A DNA stretch of 64,000 bases from Gnetum montanum (taxonomy: Eukaryota; Streptophyta; Gnetopsida; Gnetales; Gnetaceae), in the NCBI GenBank assembly GCA_015680685.1, contig MNCI01015960.1, forward strand, positions 65,487-129,486, read 5' to 3'. The notes under the pieces are model-generated. The model made no database searches. It was not told where the DNA came from and saw only the letters and a list, made by a program, of their open reading frames with translations. Shown piece after piece: positions 36,385-46,127 of the stretch. Made by a program: the position numbers and the translations under genes. The stretch's first letter is position 1. Every line of letters starts with the position of its first letter.

Positions 36385-37223
36385 TGATGAACTGTGATAT
36401 CAGGGCCGTGATATTGCATCCACGATATTGCGTTCGCAATATTGGAGCTCAACAAGCGATATCAAGCATCTGATGTTAGGACCCACCTCATCACCTATAA
36501 ATAAGAGGTGGGCACTCTTGGTTTGCATAGTTAGTCTTAGTCCCTTATCTGAACTCTTACCATTTTCCTTTCTTAGAATTAGAATCATTTCTGAGTGCCC
36601 ATAGTAGGAGTCATAAAGTGAATGAATCTTTATTCAAGCATTGTGTACCTAAGCATACCTTGTGGCTAGAAATAAATACGAGCTTTATGATAAACCTTGC
36701 AGCATTTAGAATAGCTTATTTAATGTTATTTACAATTATTTAATGCTTTCCTTAGTTAATTAATGTTCTCTCTCTCACCTTTTTAACTCTCCCAAGTAAG
36801 CACACTCAGTACAACCACTTCGAACATGCATGGAACACTTGGTAATCCAATAACGATTAGCGTTTGGTAATCCCAGTAGTGTCGCACTGGTTCAGGATGT
36901 GTACGAAAAGTGGGAATGGATGCTGGTGTTAGGACTAGTTATAGCATAGTTGATTAGTTAAATTAAATTAGTTACTTAATTAGTTCACTTCTTTCTTTAT
37001 AGCACCAGGACATAAAACATCAGAAAATCTATAAAAATCATATACCTCAAGTTTACTTAACCATACAATCATACTATACAAGTAAGCTTGGGAAGACAAC
37101 GATTGACTAAGCCATCTGGGTTCTATGAAAGTGCATAAGTACTTAGTCCTTGAAATTTGACCAAATCGTACATGTATGCTCGTATTCGTATGGTTGAGCG
37201 TAGGGATACCTCACTACTCATCA
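36385..37223 (+). repeat. E3 5' LTR (839 bp)
   Basis: TGATGAACTG...CTCATCA. U3 holds four to five GATATC/GATATTG palindrome words (36394-36465), then the TATA box, then the CATAGTAGGAGT, AACACTTGGTAATCC and GAAGACAACGATTG landmarks. Confidence 0.95.
36496..36504 (+). promoter_or_regulatory. TATA box in E3 5' LTR
   Basis: TATAAATAA, about 112 bp into the LTR. The 3' LTR has lost this site. Confidence 0.7.
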
Positions 37224-37243
37224 TTAGCATCATTGCCGGGGAA
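37224..37243 (+). promoter_or_regulatory. E3 primer binding site (tRNA-Asp type, decayed)
   Basis: TTAGCATCATTGCCGGGGAA directly follows the LTR. The last ten bases fit the tRNA-Asp complement exactly; the other differences are G-to-A or C-to-T at former CpG/CpN positions. Confidence 0.8.
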
Positions 37244-37362
37244 TTTGTTGTTTGTGCACTAGCTAGAACTTAGGAAATCTTCCTATCATTGGAATGAACC
37301 CTTAGGGTTGGTTATCTTACAATTATTGAAATGAAAATTATTGTACACTGAATAGACAATTA
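37244..37362 (+). other. E3 5' leader
   Basis: Untranslated stretch between primer site and gag ATG (37363). A diverged copy reads on the minus strand at 46127-46004 (TGCACTA block in both). Confidence 0.6.
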
Positions 37363-39890
37363 TGTCTCCTTCTTCTTACAAGAGTTTTTCACTGCCTAGG
37401 TCCGATACAAGGAATAATTGAAGATGTAGTACACATGATAATCTACCAGTCCCCCAACAGTTTCATGTGGTATACATTCATCCTGATGAGTATATACCAA
37501 ACTTTACCTTTATCCTCCACCAGGATGAACAACTGTGTTGGTGTGATTTAGAAGGTAACATAGTATTACCTCTCAATGGCTCAGTCTCAGGCATGCTTTT
37601 TCGTTCTCTCACACTAATTGGTATGCAGCACTTACAGGCAAAGTACGTTATGCTTGATCACAACTTGAGAGAGTATCGACCCATGAAGGCACAACATCAA
37701 ATGGATCTACAACAAGAGAGACGTTATGCATCCATGAAGGGGAAGTTATCTCAGAATGTCTCGTATGTCATAGGCAAAAATAAGGGTGGTGAACCTACCT
37801 CAGGAGGTCTCCCACACAATGACGTTCCTCCCATTGACTTCGGTCAAGGGGTGGTGTATCAAAATCTTCACTCAAATTTCCATAACCCGAATTCTAGTAC
37901 CGATGAACACAAAGGGTCTAAAAAAGAAACACAAACACATAACAAAGAAGGACATTCTGATCATAACCACGATCGAGGCCACAACCACCAAAGAGAAGGA
38001 AGCAAGCACCATCATGGTGACGATCCTCCTTCTTCTTCACCTTCATCATCTCCTTCACCCTCTCCTTCAAGATCTGGATGCAATCGCAAAGGAAAAGACC
38101 TTGAGGATAATGGTAGGCAAAACAAGAATAATAGAAAAAATAGTCAAGAAAGGGGATGAGGGCATTCTAGAGAAACACACCGCAAAAGGAGGGAGAGTAG
38201 GGAACAACATAGGCATCATAGACATCATAGAGAATACGATCACAATGAACCCCTACTCGCCACCTAAAGTATGCTAGATATAACTAAGGCTACTAGAATC
38301 CCAACAAGGCACCAAAAAGATAGCAGGATCAAAAGATTAGACATGAACAATATCCCACGATTTAAAGGAGGATACAACATTGATCCTCAAAATCATTTGC
38401 AAGCATTTCACAATGCATGTGCCTTGCAAAACATAGAAAACAAGTGGCAAAAACTCAAGTTGTTTCCACGAACATTGATCAAGGAAGCAAAAAGCTAGTA
38501 CTGATCCTTAGAACTAGAGTCCATTCACCAATGGAATACCATGTTAGAACTATTCAATGATAAGTATCAAACGTACTCCTGAGTGTCCAACCTACGAAAG
38601 CAAATCCAAGGATGGAAACAAGGAGAACATGAACCCTTGGATGCTTCCATGGGCCAATATTATGCATTGTTACATCATTGCTTAGGCCATGGTTACTCAT
38701 AGAGGGAACAACTACACCATCTCATAGATGGGCTTAGGCACGAAATGTAAAGAACCCTTGGGACTTATGCCCAAGGAATGCTATCTGAGCTTAGGGCCCA
38801 TCAAGTACAAAGATTGTTGGAGCAAGTTGCTAAAGAGGAAGGTGAGTTAAGGAAAAGAGAGAGTGTGGAAGAATATAACAAAGATCATTCCCTCTAAAAG
38901 AAGGGAGTTAGATTTTGTGAGGATGAAGAAGAGTCACAACTTGAAGAGATGGTGAATAGGAAACCTTTGTCCATTCAGAAACTTGCATCAAAAGTATTAG
39001 CAAAGGTGGACCAAATGTGGGACTCCCTAGATAATAGATTTTCAAACCATTCTCAAAATAGTAGAGGAGTCTAGGGAACTAGGTAGTGACTGAGAAAGGA
39101 GGAGAAAGAAAGAAACTGAATATGCATGCAACAAAGGTAAGGGCAAAGTTGCCATCATCGAAGATGTTGTGGATTTGGATACAGACAGTGATGGTGGATG
39201 TGAGATATGCCAATATGACCATCCTAAGGGATGTTGTCCTGTAATCTCACATCTGCAGGAGTCTGGGATGTATGCACTCAACCCATGATTAAACAAAAGG
39301 GAAACACCCCGAAGGTTACCTTATTCCCAAGGTAACCCAAGATAGTTTCACCAATCCTTGACGTATTATCCAAGTGGAAATCCACCACAACCAAATGAGA
39401 AGTACCAATCGTGGTAGCACCCACACTCATGGGGAATGCCACCACCATGTCAAAAGTACCCTCACCATCAACCTGACCCATATGGATACTACATGCAGCA
39501 ACTGATCTCTCCACGTGACTCTATTGGTCACATCACTCCCCAGCCTTACTACCAAGCCCATGAGTATTATAGAACTCCTTCTCCTAGGGGAGATATTTCA
39601 CAAATGTACTATCCTTCTCATTCGACTTCATCTCTTCCACCCTTAACTCCATTACCACTTGCTCTAGCCATGCAAGGTGAGCTCTCTACCCATCCTCAAC
39701 AATGTAACACTACAAGGGCTGTTAATCCTCACCCTACTATTGGTTTGGACAACCATATAAAGAATAGACCTTTCTTTAGGACCAACAGTCCAACCAAGTC
39801 CATGCAGTTACAAGTGGGTAACTCTCCAAAGGCCTCACCATCATTCAAAACTTCAGAACTTCCTTCAAACCAAAGGCCACATGCAACACA
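37363..39890 (+). pseudogene. E3 gag
   Basis: Start taken at ATGTCTCCTTCTTC. A frameshift follows within 100 bp, after which a 230-codon frame (37467-38159) runs through VVYIHPDEYIPNFTFILH, a His/Lys-rich part and a Ser/Pro run (about 38025-38070). Capsid: IPRFKGGYNIDPQNHLQAF (about 38355) and WQKLKLFP (about 38446), typical of the plant Retrotrans_gag family. The zinc knuckle CEICQYDHPKGCC at 39200-39238 is CX2CX3HX4C and intact. The Pro/Tyr tail is open at 39436-40071. Its stops are mostly Gln/Trp-to-stop. Confidence 0.85.
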
Positions 39891-40115
39891 CATGGTCATG
39901 TTGACGCATGTCATTACCAATTGGATTAAGGTTGGCCATCTTCCTAGGAAATTTTCTGATCCTGGGAGTCCTCTTATATATTTACAAATCGCTGGGAATG
40001 AACCTTGCAAAGCTCTTTTGGATTTAGGTTCTGGTGTCAACTTAATCTCTCAAGAAATGTACAAAGCCTAGAACCTACCTTCACTAAAAAAGAGTAACAT
40101 TCATTTAGAGTTGGC
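39890..40115 (+). pseudogene. E3 protease N-terminal piece
   Basis: Continues the 39436-40071 frame. The catalytic loop reads LLDLGSGVNLISQEMYKA, where the triad Ser is Leu (TCA to TTA). After NIHLELA the sequence jumps to RT, so the second half of protease, the linker and the RT fingers are missing. Compared with E5 the loss spans about 48310-49270. Confidence 0.8.
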
Positions 40116-40810
40116 TACTAAACATGGCAACATTCAAAGACCACTTTCCATTACCATTTGTCGACCAAGTCTTAGACACCATTGCAGGGCCTCGCTACTA
40201 TAGTTTTCTAGATGGGTACAATGGATACAACCAAATCCAAATAGCACTAGAAGACCAAGCCAATACCATGTTCACAAGTCCTCTTGGGACATTTGCATAC
40301 AAACAGATACCATTTGGCTTGTGCAATGCTCCTGCAACATTTCAATGTTTGATTCTAAGTATCTTTTAGTAGCAAATAGGGAATGGTGTAAAGGTCTTCA
40401 TGGATGATTTCTCCACCTATGGAGTAGACTTTGAACAAGCACTAGACCGACTAGAGTAGGTACTGAAATGATGTGTTGAAACCAACTTAAGGTTCAACTA
40501 GCAAAAAGGCCATTTAATGGTCCAAGAATGTGTAGTATTAGGGCATAAGATTTCACAAATAGGGATAGAGGTAGACCCCAAAAAGATCAAAGTCATCCAA
40601 GGAATCACATGTCAATCTGAAACTGTAAAAGACATTCGATCATTCCTTGGACATGGTAGCTATTATAGAAGATTCATTAAGAACTTTTCAAAGGTTGAAA
40701 AACCATTAGTTGAACTAACAAAAGAGGATGTACCGTTTGACTGGACCAAGGAATGTGAACTAGCTTTCCAAATCTTAAAGCAGAAGCTTGTAGAAACACC
40801 CATTCTATAA
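40116..40810 (+). pseudogene. E3 reverse transcriptase (truncated)
   Basis: Begins MATFKDHFPLPFVDQVLD, lacking the N-terminal fingers. Shows FLDGYNGYNQIQI, PFGLCNAPATFQ, the catalytic VFMDDFSTYG (about 40396), GHKIS, and SFLGHGSYYRRFI. Three or four TAG/TGA stops occur at positions where relatives encode Gln or Arg. Without the fingers and protease half this copy cannot be functional, yet the remaining frame is nearly continuous. Confidence 0.85.
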
Positions 40811-41340
40811 GCTCCTGACCGGTCCAAGCCCTTCCATATAATGACTAACACGTCCAACTTTGCCTTAGGAGCCATACTCACATAGTTAGATGACCAGAAA
40901 CAACCCTATTACATCCACTATGCGAGTCACAGTATTGTTGGTGCATAGCTTAACTACACCACAACAGAAAAGGAGTTAATGGTTGTGGTGTTTGCACTAG
41001 ATAAGTTTAGGCACTATGTATTGGGCTATAAGGTATTTGTATACACAAACCATTGTGCAATTCGGTTCCTACTAAATAAACCAACGATGAGCCCTCACAA
41101 AATACAATGGCTCGTAATCTTACAAGAGCTTGATCTTACAATGATTGATCATAAAGGCACCAAGACCATTGTTGCTGATCATTTATCTCGATTAAGATGG
41201 GACAACAAAGAGGATGAATATCCACTTTTTGATTGCTTTCTTGATGAATTCCTCTTTTCAAGTGTAGTAAATAGTCAATTAACCACGAAAATAAATTATT
41301 ATAGTAGCATTCTTACCTATATCCTTACACAAGAAACACC
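40811..41340 (+). pseudogene. E3 RNase H
   Basis: After a stop at 40808 it encodes RSKPFHIMTNTSNFALGAIL, TEKELMVVVFALDKFRHYV, and ends KTIVADHLSRLRW. The open piece 40979-41344 (121 codons) covers the second half. This is the Athila-type RNase H order with no second RNase H. Confidence 0.8.
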
Positions 41341-42598
41341 ATAAGAGTTAGACATTAAAAAGAAACAGCAGTTTCTACACCGAGCCAAGTATTTCATGGA
41401 AATCAATGAGCATCTTTATAAGGTATGCTCTAATGGCTTGGTTCGATGGTGTGTTTCCAATGTAGATCAATTACGAGTTCTCCAAGATGCTCATGAGGGT
41501 CCTTGTGGGGGTCATTATGCAGGGAGATGAATAGCCATTAAAATCCTGCTTGCAAGATATTATTGGCCTACATTGTTCCAAGACACTCATCATTTCATCC
41601 AATCTTGTGAGCACTACCAACATGATGGGGGAATTACTACTAGAATGGAGGGTTCACAAAAATGGATTCAACCTTTAGAATCCTTCGATATATGGGAAAT
41701 TGATTTCATGGGGCCTATTACACCAATGTCCAATGGAAAAGCCTACATCGTTGTTACTATTGACTATTTTACAAAATGGGTAGAAGAAGCTGTTGTTATG
41801 GACTGTACATCATCTACCATTGCATGATTTTTTCAACAAAAAATCATAGATAGGTTTGGTATCCCTTGTGTACTTATTTTGGATAATGGTACACATTTTA
41901 CAAGTGCAACTTTTCGGAGGTTGGTGCAGCACTTAGGAGTGGAACACAAGCTGACTACACTATATCACCCATAAGCAAATGGTTAAGCCAAAGTCACCAA
42001 TAGGGAGATTACAAAAATATTAACACAAACCGTTAGCATGTATAGGTGAGATTGGAGCACCAAACTGAATGATGCTCTTTGGGCATACCACTCCACGTAG
42101 AAACTCCCTATAGGCTACTCTCCCTACAAGTTGGTGTATGGTAAACTTCCAACGCTTCCTATTCAAGCAAAGCTTCGTACACTATCCATGGCATGTGACC
42201 TCAACCTTGACCTCAATCTAGCACAAAAAAAATGGTTAATGAATCTTAACCTACTAGATGAGAACCAATTAGTCACCATGTCATCTAATGAATTACACAA
42301 GGCCTTTAATAAACAATGTCATGACCTGAAAGTTAGAAAAGTTAAATACCAACTGGGAGATAAGGTTCTTTATTGGAACCCCACACACGTGCCACAATGC
42401 ACTAAATTTCAAACGCTATGGGAAGGACCTTATATTATTCATGCAACTTTTCCTTCAAGGGCCATGATGATTCACAAACTTGACAATCCAAATAAGAAAT
42501 TTTTGCTCAACATCCAACAAACCAAACCTTTCCATGAGCCTAGAACAGCCAGTACCAATACTACCTTTGTTGGTGGACAACCCTGCTTGTTATTTTAG
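41341..42598 (+). pseudogene. E3 integrase
   Basis: Zinc-binding part: HEGPCGGH is present, but the C-x2-C pair reads C-E-H-Y (second Cys to Tyr). Core: WEIDFMGPITPM (first Asp, about 41700) and ILDNGTHFTS (second Asp, about 41860). The catalytic Glu is Lys in AKVTNREITK (about 41990). The C-terminal part 42131-42598 is one open frame with YGKLPTLPIQ, GDKVLYW and LWEGPYIIHATFPS, a GPY/F-like module. There is no chromodomain. It ends LLF-stop. Confidence 0.85.
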
Positions 42599-43725
42599 AT
42601 ATCCTCCTTCCAACTCAATTGTGGGGGAGATGGCCATCAATGCTAACCATTCTAAGACCTTAGCTCTTTTTTTATTTTTTTTTTACACATTTTTGTTTCA
42701 CATCTTTTCAATTTTACTTATTTTTGTTTTACACCATCGTTCACATTTTTACTATTTCTTTATTTGATTTACTTTCATTTTTCATACAATAAGTGCTCAT
42801 GATGGTGGATTGTACTATAATGATGTTGATTGCTAATGTTTGGTTTTTACCTTTGACTTTCAATGTTGATACTAAGATATGGAACTTTTGATAAAACAGG
42901 CAATGAGTCCACATCGTCCATTCATCCATTCAACTCTGTGGTCTCTCTCGGCTTTGGAACTGTACTGTCCCTTTTTCTAAATGAACTTATTAATGAATTG
43001 ATGGCTAGGTATCCTTCAAATCAAGGAAGGACTCAATGGTTGAAAAGGGTGTGACTTCAAGAGGATTCAATGCACTTGTTTTGTCTATTCTCCTGGGTAC
43101 TTGGATGCTTTTCTTAGGTTTTCCGCCATTCCACCAATGACCAAACATTAGGAAGTCAAATGAATCAAATAAGTCTTTGCATGGTGTGGTTCTCACGATA
43201 AAAAAAACCTAGTGAGAATTCAAAGCACACCCCTTAGACATAATAACAAAATATGGGCTACAAACACTGGTTATGGCACTAGAAAGACATGCTACCCATG
43301 CCTGAAGGTTCCCTCTAACTAAGGCCCTTTCTCGCTTCCTGCTTCTCTATCTTTCTCTCCTTGGAATGGTGGTGACTCTATGAATGCATTCTTGTTGCTT
43401 CAAGAGGACAGGTTGGTCAAATGTGTTGATGTGAGGTCACTAAAATGTGGTTTGTTTGAATTTGGATTTGGAATGAATTCTATTCAGTCACCGTAACCAT
43501 ATAATACACAAGGGACTTTACACAACCTTGCTCTTGGGATTCCATTCCATTTTCTCCTCTCCTTCCATATTTCTTCCCATATTCCACCCCATTGTCAATT
43601 TTATGATCAGTCTATATCTTGGTTGAGGCACTATTTGTCTTTGGTAACTTCTTGTGAGTAAAGTTCTTAACCATTATTCCATACATCATTCCTAGAACCT
43701 AAGGACTCTTTGGTTTGTAGGTCTA

Positions 43726-43774
43726 TCAGGGCATAAAAGGCATGAGGTTACTTTAGGGAGGATCCACTAACATT
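43726..43774 (+). ncRNA. Conserved hairpin motif, E3 copy (degraded)
   Basis: AGGGCATAAAAGGCATGAGG and TTTAGGGAGGATCCACTAACAT align with the 51-nt motif, but the outer 7-bp stem is lost and two bases are missing. Confidence 0.5.
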
Positions 43775-44523
43775 CCTTTATGGTACAATTGTTAAGTTCT
43801 TTCCCTTAAACATTATTTGCAATCAACCATTTCCCATTCCAACCCCATCCATGACATCCATTTTATTGGCTTTACCGTTGTTATTTCTCTTATCTTTCTT
43901 ATTCCTTCAATTTTTCCATCTTATTGCTACCGAAGGTTCGCTCTTAGTCATGGGGGCCCTATCACAAATTTCTCTATTCTATTACCTATCTCACCCCTAC
44001 ACCTTGGGTAGTTATCAGTTAAAAACCTCTAACCCAGTATCTTCCATACCCACAACCCAGCCAAGGTACTTCATATCGAGGAAGGATATCAACTACATTG
44101 TATCTTATCTATCCTTGCTAATTCATGATCATGTTGTATGTGCAGATGGTGACCATATGAACAATGGACTGGGATAGGAGGAATCACTTGAGATGGACTG
44201 GAGTGGGAGTAGTTATGCAAGCAACACGCTTCATCACATGGCTATGGATAAACAACAGAGTGCACATTTCTGACATCGACAGCAATGCACCTCATTCTCT
44301 TTCCTTTCTCTCTTTCTCTTCAAGCTGTTGGATGAGGGCCTGGATGTCATCTATGTATAGTGTTCACCGTTATGGTTATGAACATCAATTCTATAATATG
44401 TTTGTTGATACATTCACCAAGCACTTTGAGTTTGTCATCCATGTCACCGTCAGTTGTCATTTAGTCAATAATCTCATACCTTCCTAATATTTTGTAAGGA
44501 ACTTAAGGATGAGTTTTCATTCA

Positions 44524-44535
44524 GTTGTGGGGATA
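44524..44535 (+). promoter_or_regulatory. E3 polypurine tract
   Basis: GTTGTGGGGATA before TGATGA, in the shared context GATGAGTTTTCATTCA. Confidence 0.85.
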
Positions 44536-45354
44536 TGATGACCTTGATATCAGGGCCATGATATCGCATCCATGATATCGGGTCTATGATATCAGAGCTC
44601 AACAAGCGATATCGGGCATTCGATGTCAGGACCCACCTCATCGCCTATATGCTTTGCATAATTAGTCTTAGTCCCTTACTTGAAGTCTTGTAGTTTTCCT
44701 TCCTCAGAGTTAGAATCATTTCTAAGTGCCCATAGTAGGAGTCATAAAGTGAACGGATCTTTATTCAAGTATTGTGTACTTGAGCACACCTTGTGGCCAA
44801 AAATAAAGGCAAACTTTGTGATAAACCTTGTAGCATTTAGAATAGCTTATTTAATGTTATTTACAATTATCTAATGCTTTCATTAGTTAATTAATGTTCT
44901 CTCTCTCACCTTGTTAACTCTCCCAAGTAAGCACACTCAGTATAACCACTTTGAGCATGCATGGAACACTTGGTAACCCAGTAACGATTAGCGTTTGGTA
45001 ATCCCAGTAGTGTTGCACTAGTTCAAGATGTGTACGGCAAGTGGGAAAGGATGCTAGTGTTAGGACTAGTTAGAACATAGTTGATTAGTTAAATTAAATT
45101 AGTTACCTAATTAGTTCACTTCTCCCTTTGTAGCACCAGGACATAAAACATTAGAAAATCTATAAAAATCATATACCTCAAGTTTACTTAACCATACAAT
45201 CATGCTATATAAGTAAGTTTGGGAAGACAACAATTGACTAACCTGTCCGGGTTCTATGAAAGTGCATAAGCACTTAGTCCTTGGAATTTGACTAGATCAT
45301 GCATGTATGCTAGTATTCATATGGTTGAGCGTAGGGATACCTCCTCGCTCATCA
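44536..45354 (+). repeat. E3 3' LTR (819 bp)
   Basis: Collinear with 36385-37223. A deletion of about 20 bp removes the TATA box and following bases (CCTATATGCTTTGC against CCTATAAATAAG...). U3 GATATC words at 44545-44620 are better preserved than in the 5' LTR. Confidence 0.95.
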
Positions 45355-46127
45355 ATGTGAATGAGGAAGAATAAGAATCAACACTAAAATGATGCCTACT
45401 ACTTCTTCTTCTTCGATCCCTGCCCTGATCCTTTTGTTATTCCTTATTCTTATGCTTGTCATTATCCTTCCTTTTAGGTACATGGCTATAGTTGTTATCT
45501 TCTAAGGCCCCCTAGTCTTGAGAACCATTCTTCCCCTCACCCAAGTTATCCACAGCTAAGTACAATCTCTAGTTAAGGGTCTCCCCATCATAGAAAGAAG
45601 GAGAGCCTATGTATTAGGATTGGCCCAAAAAGAATCCCTCACCTTTTTTATGTTGCTACAAGAATAACTAGGTTGGGATTCTCTTTAGGCATCAATGGGG
45701 TGATAAACTCAATAGATGTGATCTTAGACCTCATACCCTATGTTAAGTGTATGAATGCCTAACCTGATGAGATTATTCATTAACATGACAAGAATAGATT
45801 AGTGAGGATGTAACACAATTTTGCCTTCAATATCCCTCCATTGCAACTACTCGTACTAATATAGGATGAAGGTGAAATCTAAAGTGTAAGGATCTGAATG
45901 AGTGTAAACAATGCGAAGTTGTTGAGGTGCTTTTTAGACCTCCTATATTTGACTGGTTCTTCCTATAAGTAGTAAAGATTCACCCCTACAAGAAGAAGCC
46001 ATGTTAGCATTTTCTAGAAAATAGTGTGCTTGTTCTTATTACCTTAATGATTTATCATTGAATGATCCTTACAACATTTTTATATGATAGCACTATATTT
46101 TTTCTACTTAGTGCATATTCTTATAGG
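45355..46127 (-). pseudogene. E2 leader and gag N-terminal region
   Basis: The minus strand starts ATGGCTTCTTCTTGTAGG (46003), like E2b's ATGGCTTCAATTAAAG, and runs to the charged and Ser-rich region cut by E3. Upstream (46004-46127) it aligns with the E3 leader. It ends before the expected primer site, where plus-strand gag of E5 begins. Confidence 0.65.

Larger units (their letters stand above)
42599..44535 (+). other. E3 3' spacer
   Basis: Non-coding: TGTGGGGGAGATGG (about 42621), U-rich tract (about 42660-42790), TTTGCATGGTGTGGTTCTCA (about 43175, as in E1), and a degraded hairpin motif (43726-43774). A possible relic of the acceptor/3' ORF start (TATGTGCAGATGG, about 44133) is followed by a decayed short frame 44164-44487 without the PKR start. 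Confidence 0.6.
36385..45354 (+). mobile_element. Element E3: complete-ended Athila-type element (8970 bp) in E2 gag
   Basis: Both LTRs, primer site, gag, partial protease, RT, RNase H, integrase, 3' spacer with the hairpin relic, and polypurine tract are present. Flanking duplications are ATGAG/ATGTG. E2 gag reads through on the minus strand on both sides. It is the best-preserved pol in the window (ORFs to 230 codons). A deletion of about 0.95-1.0 kb joins mid-protease to mid-RT at about 40115. Confidence 0.9.
10902..46127 (-). mobile_element. Element E2: old Athila-type element split by five nested insertions
   Basis: Read on the minus strand, the pieces run 46127-45355 (leader and gag start), 36384-35461 (gag middle), 31280-30435 (gag tail), 29208-28819 (gag end and protease start), 19621-16190 (rest of pol), 16189-14259 (3' spacer), 14258-11500 (3' ORF), PPT and partial 3' LTR (11291-10902). 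Each break coincides with the edge of another element and the coding sense resumes across it. E1 interrupts the LTR at its left end. The 5' LTR and primer site are missing at 46127. Confidence 0.8.

Noticed and set aside
42131-42598. Chromodomain after E3 integrase
   Set aside because: The frame ends shortly after the GPY/F-like module. No chromodomain aromatic cage pattern is seen, and the lineage markers point to Athila rather than chromoviruses.
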